Source: DAOUET01 sp034430155 (GTDB lineage Bacteria > Chloroflexota > Anaerolineae > Anaerolineales > UBA4823). Taken from it: a DNA stretch of 32,709 bases. Positions 17,851 through 25,792 of the stretch are shown in pieces (positions within the stretch are counted from its first letter, which is position 1; each line of letters opens with the position of its first letter). A program made the translations under genes and the position numbers. The stretch spans positions 1 through 32,709 of the forward strand of contig DAOUET010000021.1 of NCBI GenBank assembly GCA_034430155.1, given 5' to 3'. The notes beneath the pieces were generated by a model. The model was not told the origin of the DNA and did no database searches. It was given only the letters and a program-made list of their open reading frames with translations.

Positions 17851-17977
17851 TTGCCTGCCAAATGGTTATCAGAATCATTTGTTGTGTGCTTAAGCCTGGC
17901 TGTGTGTCGGTTTTCCGCCCCAGAGCCTCGCTTTGACACTCTTTTAAACGATTTTTTTGTTGGGTCTGACCTATTAG

Positions 17978-18234
17978 GAAATTGCCGGGAAATATCCGAA
18001 CGAGTTCCCTGGAGGGCAGTTGCAGCGAATTTCCATCGCCAGGGCTTTGTTGACCTACCCAACACTCTTGATCGTCGATGAGCCGGTTTCGATGGTCGAT
18101 GCCTCCCTGCGCATGTCGATTGTCAACTTGTTCAAAAAGCTCAGGGATGAATTGGGTGTGAGCATCCTCTATATCACCTATGACCTGGCGACGGCATACT
18201 ACCTCAGCGACCGTATCGCCATTATGTTCCACCG
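17978..18234 (+). pseudogene. Remnant of a second OppF-type ABC ATPase
   Basis: Directly after TAG 17975-17977 the frame reads EIAGKYPNEFPGGQLQRI, then SIARALL, LLIVDEPVSMVDASLRMS and YITYDLATAYYLSDRIAIM. These are the signature, Walker B and switch region of an OppF-like ATPase. They match the same segment of the intact ATPase at 13725-14738, with many substitutions. Walker A and the C-terminal third are missing, and the usual His after YIT is replaced by Tyr (YITYD). The frame runs without a stop into the GH43 gene. It is the scar of a deletion that removed most of another transporter operon. Confidence 0.85.
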
Positions 18235-18247
18235 AAAGGAGCAACCC

Positions 18248-19849
18248 GTGCCCAGAACATTTCGTAACCCTATTCTGCCAGGGTTTTATCCTGACCCCTC
18301 AATCTGTCGGGTGGGCGAGGACTATTACCTGGTGAATTCCACGTTTGAGTATTTTCCAGGTCTGCCGATTTTCCACAGCCGTGATCTCATCCACTGGCGC
18401 CAGCTGGGTCATGTCCTGGATCGGCCCTCGCAGCTGCCCCTGGATGGCGTGTACGCCTCGGGCGGGTTGTATGCGCCGACCATCCGTTATAACGAGGGAA
18501 CTTTCTACGTGATCAATACCCTGGTGGGTGGAACGTCGAAAAAAGGCAACTTTATTGTGACGGCGACCAATCCGGCCGGACCGTGGTCAGAGCTGTACTG
18601 GTTGGAAAACGCCCCGGGCATCGACCCTTCCCTGTTCTTTGACGACGATAGTTGCGCCTGGTATGTTGGCAACCGGACACCACCTCGGAGTCAATATGAA
18701 GGACATCGAGAGATTTGGCTGCAGGAATTGGATTTGCAGTCCATGCGCCTTGTCGGCGACGTGCATGTTCTCTGGGATGGTGCCCTCAAAGGAGCAGTCC
18801 ACGCGGAGGCGCCACATATTTACAAACTAGAGGGGATGTATTACCTGATGATTGCCGAGGGCGGAACGTGGCATGATCATGCTGTGACGATTGCACGCAG
18901 TGCAAAGATTACAGGACCCTATGAAGGGAATCGCCGTAATCCAATCATGACCCATCGCCACCTGGGGCTGGACTATCCAATGGTGGGCACGGGGCATGCA
19001 GATCTTGTGGAGACCCAGTTCGGCGAGTGGTGGATGGTCCTACTGGCCATGAGGCCCTACGGGGGATATTTCTATAACCTCGGCCGCGAGACCTTTCTGG
19101 TTCCGGTGCGTTGGGAGGACGGTTGGCCTGTGGTCGCCGCCGGCAGCGGGCGGGTTGAGTTTGTGGGACGGGCGCCGAACTTGCCCGAACATCGCTGGCC
19201 CTCTTTGCCTGTCTGTGATCACTTCGAAACCCAGACCTTGGCGCCGCAGTGGAACTTCCTGCGGACACCGCGCGATGACTTCTGGAGCCTCAATGTGCGG
19301 CCGGGGTATTTGCGTTTGCGGCTGCGGCCTGAGCGCCTGACGGATCTGGCGAATCCAAGTTTTGTTGGACGGCGGCAGCAGCATATGCGCTTTACCGCCC
19401 GGGCGGCGCTCGAGTTCAAGCCCCAGCATGACTACGAATGCGCGGGGCTGGTCCTCCTGCAGAACAACGAGTTTCATTTACGCTTCGTCATAACGGGCGG
19501 AGCGGCGACGACTGTGCGTCTCGTGAAACGTTCGACGCCAGAGCCCAATTTGCGATTAATGCCGATTCCCACCGGCACGGAAGTGACGCTGGCCGAGTTT
19601 CCCATCGAAAGCAATCGCTTCTACTTCAAGGTGGGGGCTGACGGGCAAGCCTACAGTTTCTACATCGCCACCGAGCCGGAGGCGTGGCAACCTGTTGCCG
19701 AAGGTGTGGATGGGCGGGTCCTGAGCACCCCCTTGGCAGGAGGGTTTGTGGGTACCTATATCGGGATGTATGCCAGCAGCAATGGACAACCAAGTGCAAA
19801 TACGGCGGATTTCGACTGGTTTGAATATGTCGGACTGGATGAGATTTAG
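18248..19849 (+). CDS. Glycoside hydrolase family 43 (beta-xylosidase/arabinofuranosidase)
   Basis: 533 residues from GTG 18248, chosen because AAAGGAG lies 6 bases upstream; the open frame also extends into the ATPase remnant. The five-bladed propeller is clear: NPILPGFYPDPSI (general base Asp16), ASGGLYAPTIRY, GIDPSLFFDDD (pKa-tuning Asp126), HAEAPHIYK (acid Glu187) and MVGTGHADLVET. A C-terminal beta-sandwich, GH43_C2-like, follows (about residues 330-533: FETQTLAPQWNFLRTP and YECAGLVLLQNNEFHLRF). There is no signal peptide. It would cleave xylose or arabinose from the ends of imported oligosaccharides. Translation from an upstream start would add a piece of ABC ATPase, which is unlikely to be functional. 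Confidence 0.9.
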   Translation: MPRTFRNPILPGFYPDPSICRVGEDYYLVNSTFEYFPGLPIFHSRDLIHWRQLGHVLDRPSQLPLDGVYASGGLYAPTIRYNEGTFYVINTLVGGTSKKGNFIVTATNPAGPWSELYWLENAPGIDPSLFFDDDSCAWYVGNRTPPRSQYEGHREIWLQELDLQSMRLVGDVHVLWDGALKGAVHAEAPHIYKLEGMYYLMIAEGGTWHDHAVTIARSAKITGPYEGNRRNPIMTHRHLGLDYPMVGTGHADLVETQFGEWWMVLLAMRPYGGYFYNLGRETFLVPVRWEDGWPVVAAGSGRVEFVGRAPNLPEHRWPSLPVCDHFETQTLAPQWNFLRTPRDDFWSLNVRPGYLRLRLRPERLTDLANPSFVGRRQQHMRFTARAALEFKPQHDYECAGLVLLQNNEFHLRFVITGGAATTVRLVKRSTPEPNLRLMPIPTGTEVTLAEFPIESNRFYFKVGADGQAYSFYIATEPEAWQPVAEGVDGRVLSTPLAGGFVGTYIGMYASSNGQPSANTADFDWFEYVGLDEI

Positions 19850-19920
19850 GTTTCGTTGCTGTTTGCATGAACCTTCTCCTCAGCACCCCGTCTTGTGAAG
19901 GAGGGGCCAGGAGAGTTCAG

Positions 19921-20139
19921 ATGTTTTACACTCGCAATCAAGGATTTCATATGAATCAACCTGTTTACCTAGACAGCAATCTTCCCATTTGTGAACGAGT
20001 TCAGGATTTGCTTTCTCGCCTGACCCTCGACGAAAAGGTGGCGACGATGAATCACCCGGCGCAGGGTGTGCCGCGTGCCGGCGGATGCACACAATCAACC
20101 TCTTCATCTTTATTGTTGCTCCAAACCAATATTGGTTAG
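19921..20139 (+). pseudogene. GH3 glycosidase broken after its N-terminus
   Basis: The frame gives MNQPVYLDSNLPICERVQ, then DLLSRLTLDEKVATMNHPA and GVPRAGG. This is the start of a GH3 beta-xylosidase/beta-glucosidase, which should run to about 750 residues. Homology ends near 20085, where a low-complexity tail leads to TAG. ATG 19921 has GGAGAG upstream; ATG 19951 is the likelier native residue 1. The gene follows GH43 in the same direction and completes the usual arabinoxylan set, but it is dead here. The break coincides with the start of the repeat-rich accessory DNA. Confidence 0.8.
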
Positions 20140-20184
20140 GAATGAGCTCTACTCTATGCCCAACAGAATAATAACAAAGCTTAT

Positions 20185-20345
20185 ATGGCTCATTTACGTT
20201 CTTGGGTAGTTCTAACTCTACAACAGTTTTGTGAAGATACTGGATTAAAGTCTATGGATATTCGGGACATTTGTCCCTATCCCCACGGGACACTTGCCTA
20301 TCGACTTTTATCAAAAAAGAAATACAATCTTTTTGAACAATAAAA
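20185..20345 (+). repeat. GGGACA repeat, copy 1
   Basis: Core: GGGACA (20264-20269), TT, TGTCCC (20272-20277), a 9-base spacer, GGGACA (20287-20292). Homology to copy 2 runs from about 20215 (CAGTT.TRTGAAGATA block) through CATCGACTTT-like sequence to an ACAATAAAAG block at 20337-20346. It also falls in an open frame ending SMDIRDICPYPHGTLAYRLL at TAA 20341-20343. It may therefore be the 3' end of a decayed gene as well as a structural repeat. Confidence 0.6.
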
Positions 20346-20392
20346 GAATAACAGGAAGATCCACCACCACTTAGCAAACAATGCTATTTTTG

Positions 20393-20440
20393 TGGACCTG
20401 GCGGGATTCGAACCCGCGGCCTCTTCAGTGCGATTGATGA
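20393..20440 (-). repeat. tRNA 3'-half fragment A
   Basis: On the minus strand it reads through a possible anticodon arm (loop ATCGCAC), AGGCC, then a perfect T arm GCGGG-TTCGAAT-CCCGC and acceptor end CAGGTCCA. The expected 5' half (GGACCTG start, D arm) is absent upstream. It is a partial tRNA gene of the kind left at integrase attachment sites. Confidence 0.6.
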
Positions 20441-20716
20441 GGGAGGGGCTTTACGCTACCTCTGATGTCTATATAAGGTAATTTCACCCCCTATAAATCC
20501 GGAAAAATGGGGGTAAAACCATCCAAATGTTGATTTTTAACCATGCCTGGCACTTCGCGTTGCACACGGCATGAAGAAGGAAATACAGCAAACAGCCCTG
20601 TCCTGAGGGGGGAAACTCAATTGAACATATACTAACAAGTGGGTCTGAATTTTACCAGTCCACCCCATTATATTGAACTGTAAATTTTATCAGCAGCTTA
20701 TTGTGGAGATATAGAA
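20441..20716. other. Gene-free accessory DNA
   Basis: No coding frame was recognised. The stretch contains short AT-rich blocks and two related TTTTA(C/T)CAG motifs (20654 and 20687 regions) that could be the worn end of an insertion element. No element was identified. Confidence 0.25.
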
Positions 20717-20752
20717 ACATGACTCATCCTTTAAAATCAGGATGAGTCATGT
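20717..20752. terminator. Perfect 14-bp stem-loop, possible terminator
   Basis: ACATGACTCATCCT (20717-20730) and its exact complement (20739-20752) around an 8-base loop. On the minus strand the stem is followed by TTTCTAT, so it could end transcription from the serpin gene about 180 bases upstream. The arms are unusually perfect. Confidence 0.5.
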
Positions 20753-20930
20753 CAATGTACTAAATTGGTTTTTTTTCATTTACCTTTGTGGTCTTTCCAT
20801 CTACTTGGTTTTTATTGTGTATTATCTTTTCGGGCGAAATCAAACCATTTCGCTGGCCAACCTAACCTTCACCTTGCACGGGCAGGCAAAAAGCCGCCCC
20901 CACCTGAGCGGGAACGATGTCATCCATTAT

Positions 20931-22283
20931 TTATTTCCCAGGGTTGGTGATGCGGCCGACAAAGAGAATAGACTGGGTAGGCTGGTCGTAGATAACGAAG
21001 ATGAACGGACGGTCGATGGTCAAGCTGACTGGCTCGCCCGGTATTATGGCAGTGAGGCCCACAATCGCTACGGTAGCAGCAGCCGCTTCTGTGCCCGATT
21101 CGTCAACACTGGCGTATGCCTTGTGGATCACCGAGCTGACATACAGGTCACGCTGGCCGTCCATGCCCGAGAAATCGGCCTGGCTGGCATTGAAGGCATC
21201 CGACATGCCCATCTTCGCCAGCGTATCGCCCAAAGAGAAGGACGATTCGACTGTGAAGCGCGGCATCTTCATAATGACATCCGTGCTCTGCAGGCTATCC
21301 AGGATGGATTGGAGCCTGGCCGCATCCAGGCTGGCTTCGAACTGGCTGAACTTGCCGACATCGGGCACCAGCAGCACCATGGCCACATTCCCGTCCACAT
21401 ACGGCAGGGCCACGGCTTGGTAACCGTCCCCTTTTTGGTAGCTCAGCTTATTCTTCTCCAGCGACATCATGGGAATGGTGACCTGGCTGCCTTCCAGTGT
21501 CGTAAAGGGCGCATCCTGGGTAGCAGATTTCTGGAAGGGCATCATCCACGAAGCCTTGAAGTAGATGGCGTTAGCCAGCACCATCCGGGTGAGCGTGTCG
21601 ATAGCGCCCTGGGGGACGATATCCTTGATTTTATCCTGGGTCTGATTTGCGACCCAATTATTGATATCCTGGCGGGCGCCTTCGGGGTTTTTGGCGAAGT
21701 CGACGGTCTGCAGGCCGGCACCGTAGTTCCTGGCCAGCAGGTCCAGGTAGGAGGACAGGAAGTGGAAGCCGCTCTGGCCCCAGGTGGCGTTGGCGATGTT
21801 AAGCTGGAAGCCCTGGCCTTGATCTTTGACGGCGTTGGTGCGCTTGGCCAGCTCCTGATCCAGGGCGTTGAAGGCCGGGTGCAGCCGCTCCTGGGGCAGG
21901 TTGAAGTGTATGCCTTTCGCCATCTGCTGCTCGGTCTGCCCGCGCGCCCCACCGTAAACCATGGCCAACGCCTGGGAGATGCTGTAAGGCGAGTAGAACA
22001 GGTTACCGGGCTGGGAGGCCAGCTGGTGGTACAGGTCCATGGCAAACGCCAGGTTATCAGAGGCCAGCTGGCTTTGGTCATCGGGTGAGACCGAAGGTGA
22101 TGGGTCACGGGCCAGCTTGGATTGGATAAACTGGGGCTCAGCCGGTTTGGCATGCGAAGGCTGGGTGGGGGGCTGAGGGGTGTTTTGAACGGGCAGGGTC
22201 GCCGGCGCGCCGCAAGCTGTCAGGGCCAGCAGGGTGGTTAGGGTCAGGGTAAGGATACGGGATAAAAGGTGGGTTTTCTGCAT
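20931..22283 (-). CDS. Serpin-family protease inhibitor, lipoprotein
   Basis: 450 residues. A signal peptide ends in a lipobox LTAC (Cys24), followed by a Pro/Thr-rich linker, so it should be displayed on the outer face of the cell. The serpin fold is complete: DLYHQLASQPGNLFYSPYSI, ALAMVYGGARGQT, MVLANAIYFKASW and KMPRFTVESS. The hinge is DESGTEAAAATVA with the small residues needed for an inhibitory serpin, followed by TIDRPFIFVI and ILFVGRITNP. The reactive loop between hinge and DRPF is about 4 residues longer than in alpha-1-antitrypsin, so P1 cannot be assigned safely. AGGAGAA precedes ATG. It probably protects secreted or surface enzymes from proteases. It stands alone between two repeat and tRNA-fragment clusters, which suggests acquisition. 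Confidence 0.93.
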   Translation of the reverse strand: MQKTHLLSRILTLTLTTLLALTACGAPATLPVQNTPQPPTQPSHAKPAEPQFIQSKLARDPSPSVSPDDQSQLASDNLAFAMDLYHQLASQPGNLFYSPYSISQALAMVYGGARGQTEQQMAKGIHFNLPQERLHPAFNALDQELAKRTNAVKDQGQGFQLNIANATWGQSGFHFLSSYLDLLARNYGAGLQTVDFAKNPEGARQDINNWVANQTQDKIKDIVPQGAIDTLTRMVLANAIYFKASWMMPFQKSATQDAPFTTLEGSQVTIPMMSLEKNKLSYQKGDGYQAVALPYVDGNVAMVLLVPDVGKFSQFEASLDAARLQSILDSLQSTDVIMKMPRFTVESSFSLGDTLAKMGMSDAFNASQADFSGMDGQRDLYVSSVIHKAYASVDESGTEAAAATVAIVGLTAIIPGEPVSLTIDRPFIFVIYDQPTQSILFVGRITNPGK

Positions 22284-22343
22284 CAGTTGTTCTCCTGAAC
22301 CACAGACGAATTCGAGAAAAGAAAGGTTCCCTTAAACACTACT

Positions 22344-22372
22344 AAACCAGCTATACCCCGATTTTTCTTTGA
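22344..22372 (-). promoter_or_regulatory. Possible serpin promoter
   Basis: On the minus strand TTTTCA, a 17-base spacer and TATAGC lie about 60 bases before the serpin start codon. It is a weak match. Confidence 0.3.
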
Positions 22373-22405
22373 TGAAAATCCATAAAACCTTGTTGACGTG
22401 TAAGT

Positions 22406-22455
22406 ATTCGAATCCCCGACCTCTTCAATATCAATGAGGCGAATGCCCATTCAGG
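22406..22455 (-). repeat. tRNA 3'-half fragment B
   Basis: On the minus strand it reads GGGCATTCGCC, a possible anticodon arm with loop TTGATAT (anticodon GAT), AGGTC, GGGGATTCGAAT, and then breaks off in the T arm. It sits at the left end of the ~165-bp repeat shared with 32531-32695. Confidence 0.5.
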
Positions 22456-22640
22456 AAGTAATCAGGCAGGCCTAGTAAAGTATATCCTGGTCAATGACAT
22501 TCCACTCTCATTGGTGTTTATGATCTTAATCAGTTCTATGAAGATAGAAGACTAAAATCTATAAATGTACGGGACATTTGTCCCTCTTTACGCGGGACAC
22601 ATGCCCATCGACTTTCGTCAAATGAAGAAATATAATTGCT
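22421..22640 (+). repeat. GGGACA repeat, copy 2, and left direct repeat of a 10.1-kb segment
   Basis: Bases 22421-22585 match 32531-32695 with only three substitutions and no gap (offset 10,110). Core: GGGACA 22571-22576, TGTCCC 22579-22584, 9-base spacer, GGGACA 22594-22599. A weak frame (YEDRRLKSINVRDICP.LRGT.AHRL) resembles copy 1 but is interrupted upstream. Confidence 0.85.
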
Positions 22641-22671
22641 ATATACAATAAAAGCTGTAATCATTAATAAA

Positions 22672-22696
22672 AGCCCTCTCCATTTTGAGAAGGGCT
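22672..22696 (-). terminator. Rho-independent terminator, minus strand
   Basis: On the minus strand AGCCCTTCTC pairs with GAGAGGGCT (one bulge) and is followed by TTTATTAAT. It could end the transcript of the small reading frame at 22880-23128 or of a lost gene. Confidence 0.55.
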
Positions 22697-22879
22697 GGTC
22701 GACTTTACCATCTGCGGAGAGGGTGGGTGCCCTCTCAGCGGAGCGTAAAGTCTTGTGAGCCTTCTGGCTCTCGACCTGTTGAATTACATATGTCAAGGAA
22801 CTAGGTTGTACCCTGTGTGGCAGCTTCCACACGTGATCGCATAGTAACTGCTGAGTAATCATACTTCTTACTAGCTTAC

Positions 22880-23128
22880 CTACCATTGTATATGCTCCTC
22901 GGCGATTGTCAAGGAATTGTGGGACATCGGAAAAGCGATTTTGACTTCTGTCACTGTATGTTCCAAATCTTCCCCCATGTCATAATTATTCACTTCTATA
23001 CTTTGTTCACTCATCCAAAAGCTATGCCTGATGCTAACGCGTAAACCATCCAGGAACGAAAACAGCGGCTCACAATTCAGGCAGGCCCTTACCCACAATA
23101 CGCATGTAGCAGTCATATCTACACCCAT
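22880..23128 (-). CDS. Small hypothetical protein, doubtful
   Basis: 82 codons including CVLWVRACLNCEPLFSFLDG and MSEQSIEVNNYDMGEDLEH. I recognise no family. CCAGGA lies just upstream, and a minus-strand terminator lies about 190 bases downstream, so it could be a real small gene. The surrounding decay makes a chance frame equally possible. Confidence 0.25.
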   Translation of the reverse strand: MGVDMTATCVLWVRACLNCEPLFSFLDGLRVSIRHSFWMSEQSIEVNNYDMGEDLEHTVTEVKIAFPMSHNSLTIAEEHIQW

Positions 23129-23155
23129 TCCTGGCTATTAAGGCCATCCGATTGA

Positions 23156-23485
23156 ATCAATCTTCCAGGTCCTGACGACAATCCCTTCGAGAACGACATC
23201 GTTGATTATGGCAGCCTCCATTGTTGGGTATTAAAAATAAATTGGCCGGAACAATTCTCCAGCAGGACTATCCCGGCCAACGTGTATGCGGCGTTTGATT
23301 ACGCCAATCAGATCTTGAGTAAAGTGCCTGGGCTCGGTAGAGACCGTGCTTCATTGCTCAGGCTATGGTTATCATACAAGATTACAGCTTTAATGGCGAT
23401 AGGCAGATGTCCCATTGAGGGCGGGACGTTTGTCCCGAATATTCGCATTTTAATCACCCGAATTTCCCTACACGCTGCTTACTGA
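23156..23485 (+). pseudogene. Open fragment of an unidentified protein
   Basis: 108 codons without a stop following TGA 23153-23155, with no proper start. They read GPDDNPFENDIVDYGSLHCW and FSSRTIPANVYAAFDYANQI. The composition is protein-like, but the family is unknown. The 3' part runs through GGGACA repeat copy 3, so the end is not native. Confidence 0.3.
23396..23446 (-). repeat. GGGACA repeat, copy 3 (inverted)
   Basis: Read on the minus strand: ATTC, GGGACA, AA, CGTCCC, a 9-base spacer, GGGACA, then CTGCCTATCG and, after a gap, AAAGCTGTAATC, which also follows copy 2. The same three-arm layout and 9-base spacer occur as in the other copies, in the opposite orientation. Confidence 0.6.
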
Positions 23486-23513
23486 AGATAACGTTACCAA
23501 ATTTATATATTGT

Positions 23514-23631
23514 TGAAAACAGGTCACTACCAAACAATGACTACCCAAGTGATTGGTAGTCATAAATCTACTATTAGTTAGGAGCTGCAACGATACTTCA
23601 GTCAGAGCGGCTATCGATCCAAGCGAGACCA
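23514..23631 (+). pseudogene. Remnant of an IS30-family transposase (helix-turn-helix region)
   Basis: Translation gives GHYQTMTTQVIGSHKSTIS, stop, ELQRYFSQSGYRSKRD. IS30 transposases begin with a helix-turn-helix of the form IA..IGRHKSTISRELKRN...GYR, with Arg where the stop codon is now. Only about 39 codons remain, and neither ends nor a catalytic domain are present. It lies directly against tRNA fragment C. Confidence 0.65.
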
Positions 23632-23649
23632 TTTGTTAGGGTGGTTTGG

Positions 23650-23698
23650 TAGACCTGGAGGGATTCGAACCCGCATCCTCTTCTGTGCGATAGATAAG
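23650..23698 (-). repeat. tRNA 3'-half fragment C
   Basis: On the minus strand it shows an anticodon-like arm with loop ATCGCAC, GGATGCGGG, TTCGAAT, CCCTC and CAGGTCTA. It is closely similar to fragment A from the anticodon loop to the 3' end, and also just upstream of it (CCCCT.CCT pattern). The 5' half of the tRNA is missing. Confidence 0.55.
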
Positions 23699-24048
23699 CA
23701 GGTAGGGGAAAAGGGGAAAAAGCCGTCTATTACGTCTAAGATGTGCCAAAATCACCATACAACTCGCTACTCTCCTTGCATGCTGTTTCAGTATATCTGT
23801 ACCCGAATTGTTCCCGATCTTTACTCGCAGTATAAAGCAAGGAAAGGCGATCCATTGGCCTGTCCGAATGGGGAGAAATCACTGCTGAATTCGTTGATAT
23901 GTAAATTGGATCAGTCCATATCTAGGCAATTTCATATAAATTACCGCTAATAAAATATTACATGAACCAATGAGATGTGTTAAATGACCTAATTGCACTT
24001 CAGTGTTGAATCCAGGTTCTTGATATTATTTATTTTCAAAATCTGTCA
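23699..24048. other. Gene-free accessory DNA
   Basis: No coding frame was recognised. On the minus strand TTAGACG and TAGACGGCTTTTT (near 23727-23745) resemble the TAGACGGTTT words around 32330-32410 next to fragment D. These could be recombinase arm sites. Nothing else stands out. Confidence 0.25.
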
Positions 24049-24585
24049 TTAACCTATTGCTGGTGCATCAATCATGATTTCTTCTAAGGCACTACGTTTT
24101 TCTTCATACTTTGGCTCTGCTAGCAGGGGACAGTCGGTTAAATTCCTTTGTGCGGCGATAAGTTTCAAAGCAAAGGTATAACAGGTTGGCTCACCACATT
24201 GCTTGCAGTTTGTTTGGGGTAGCAGTTTATATACTGCCATTGATGTAGGTCGCTGGCGGATAGTGATATCTGGAGTGATCTCACTGCGACGTTCCCAGGT
24301 ATCATTGACAAGATTAATCAATCCTTTTAGTTCTTTTTCTGCGCTATCCCGATCCTCGACATTGCTTGTTGCAATCTCATAAGAATGGAAAGCAATATTA
24401 TGACCGCCCTTCTTCCAGGTCAGGGCATTCGCAGACGGCAGATAAACTGCACCACGCAGTGTGGCATTAAGATAAGGAAGAATTTCTGAAATATCTACGA
24501 ATAACCTGGCGCGGGCTGCGTATCGCTCAGATCCAGGATTGCAGGGTGGGGTGAAAACTTCGAGGTCATATTTTTCGATCAACAT
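24049..24585 (-). CDS. Protein with C-terminal [4Fe-4S] domain, RnfB/CdhD-type cluster motif
   Basis: 178 residues from ATG 24585, chosen for AGGAG 6 bases upstream; the frame is open 12 codons further. The C-terminal motif TNCKQCGEPTCYTFALKL...DCP (Cys 127, 130, 135, 152) is the single-cluster Fe-S domain found in RnfB, in CO dehydrogenase/acetyl-CoA synthase subunits and in related proteins. The N-terminal ~115 residues (NATLRGAVYLPSANAL and IAFHSYEIATSNVEDRD) have no function I can name. It is the last minus-strand gene of the redox cluster, about 380 bases from its neighbour. It may donate electrons or a corrinoid-linked activity to the cluster's enzymes; that is inference. Confidence 0.75.
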   Translation of the reverse strand: MLIEKYDLEVFTPPCNPGSERYAARARLFVDISEILPYLNATLRGAVYLPSANALTWKKGGHNIAFHSYEIATSNVEDRDSAEKELKGLINLVNDTWERRSEITPDITIRQRPTSMAVYKLLPQTNCKQCGEPTCYTFALKLIAAQRNLTDCPLLAEPKYEEKRSALEEIMIDAPAIG

Positions 24586-24968
24586 ATTGAGCTCCTGTTG
24601 GTCATCAACAATCAAGTACAACGTTGCACCGTTGGTAGGGAAGCCAGCACTTGTATTCGGTGGTAATCGCAGGTATGTTTGTTGTTGGTAGGCAGTTTAG
24701 CTACCTGGATGGCCAAGTAGCTCTGTCCTAAGGCGAAATTGTTCCTTAGGGCGTACGCTGAAGACGAAAGGAGTGCTAGGCTACCCATCCAAAATCTGAC
24801 AATAAACTTGACCTGTAAAATCAAGCCGATCAGGGTTGTGGTGAGGAATAAACGTTTTTCCTTTATTTCACACATATGATCATAAAACATGATTCATCGA
24901 TTAGTTAGTTTAATTATCCAACCTGTCAATGTATAGTGTTTCTGTCATTATAATCAACCTTCGCACAC
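24586..24968 (-). promoter_or_regulatory. Leader region with two tandem hairpins before the Fe-S gene
   Basis: There is no gene in this stretch. AGCTAC (24699-24704) pairs with GTAGCT (24717-24722), and CCTAAGG (24727-24733) with CCTTAGG (24744-24750). They lie 110-165 bases upstream of the Fe-S protein start. They may form a structured 5' leader; I recognise no known riboswitch class. Confidence 0.35.
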
Positions 24969-25739
24969 TCAAGTCAATCCGAGCACGATGAAGCGTATCC
25001 CAATCGCAACCAACAAAGGCGCGATAATCCATGTCACCACCTTGTTCAGGCGCGGTGACCAGAAGCGGCTCACCAGCAGCGCCACCAGGGTGATCAGGAT
25101 GAATGCATAAGCAGCCAACCCCAGATCAGCGGGCGAGAAGGGCACACCGGTTGCCACCTGCGTGCCCACCGCACTCCAGGCTGCTGCGGTGACCCCTACT
25201 GAGGCCATCGCATAGGCTCGCTGCGAGTGGTGACCCATCGCCCAGTTGTAGATGGGCACGCTGAAGGGTTTGCCACCTGCCGATAGCAGCCCATTCAGCC
25301 CGCCAAACAGGAATGCAACCGGTGCCAGCCAGGCGGAATGCGCTTTGTCGTCCTTTTCCGGCAGAGGTTTGATCAATACCATGCGCAGGCCTGCCAGGAT
25401 GGCATACGCACCCAACACGACCATCAAACTGGGCGCGGGCGTTTGCAAGCCTAGCAGCCGTCCCAGGATGCCACCCAGGACCGCCGAAAGGATGAGGATC
25501 GCCCAGTCTTCGCGCACTGATTTCAGCACCTCACTCTGACGTAGCACTAGCATTAAGGAGGCCAACGCCACCACCACCAGGTTGATGGTGATTGAGCGCT
25601 GGATAGGCAGCCCCACCAGGCTGGTAAGCAGGATGACCAGGAAAAAGCGGTCCACCCAGGATTTGATAGAGGCGGTAACGAACCCTACGATCAGGCTCGC
25701 CACCAGAACTTTGAGAAGTAGTAAAAGCGTGGGATTCAA
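24969..25739 (-). CDS. TauE/SafE-family membrane permease (first copy)
   Basis: 256 residues with about eight hydrophobic spans. The family motif is GFVTASIKSWVDRFFLV near the N-terminus and AFLFGGLNGLLSAGGKPFSVPIYNWAMGH in the second half. TauE/SafE proteins move sulfite, sulfoacetate, thiosulfate or related organosulfur anions. There are two diverged members in this cluster, 24969-25739 and 28249-29022. Here the usual GGxGG motif of the second half is replaced by SAGGKPF, so the substrate may differ from classical sulfite exporters. It lies after the Fe-S gene at 25793 on the same strand, within 53 bases. Confidence 0.85.
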   Translation of the reverse strand: MNPTLLLLLKVLVASLIVGFVTASIKSWVDRFFLVILLTSLVGLPIQRSITINLVVVALASLMLVLRQSEVLKSVREDWAILILSAVLGGILGRLLGLQTPAPSLMVVLGAYAILAGLRMVLIKPLPEKDDKAHSAWLAPVAFLFGGLNGLLSAGGKPFSVPIYNWAMGHHSQRAYAMASVGVTAAAWSAVGTQVATGVPFSPADLGLAAYAFILITLVALLVSRFWSPRLNKVVTWIIAPLLVAIGIRFIVLGLT

Positions 25740-25792
25740 ATTCTATCCTTATCACACTACTTGAAGAGAATTATTCTAGACATAACAGCTCG

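Noticed and set aside
20742..22088. 448-codon plus-strand open frame
   Set aside because: Exact antisense of the serpin gene. The translation is low-complexity and matches no family, while the minus strand encodes a complete serpin.
22536..22886. 116-codon minus-strand open frame
   Set aside because: Runs through the GGGACA repeat and a terminator hairpin, with no ribosome binding site and no family; treated as a chance frame.
23633..23950. 105-codon plus-strand frame beginning with a GGIRTRI-like segment
   Set aside because: The motif is the typical spurious translation of a tRNA 3' end read on the opposite strand.
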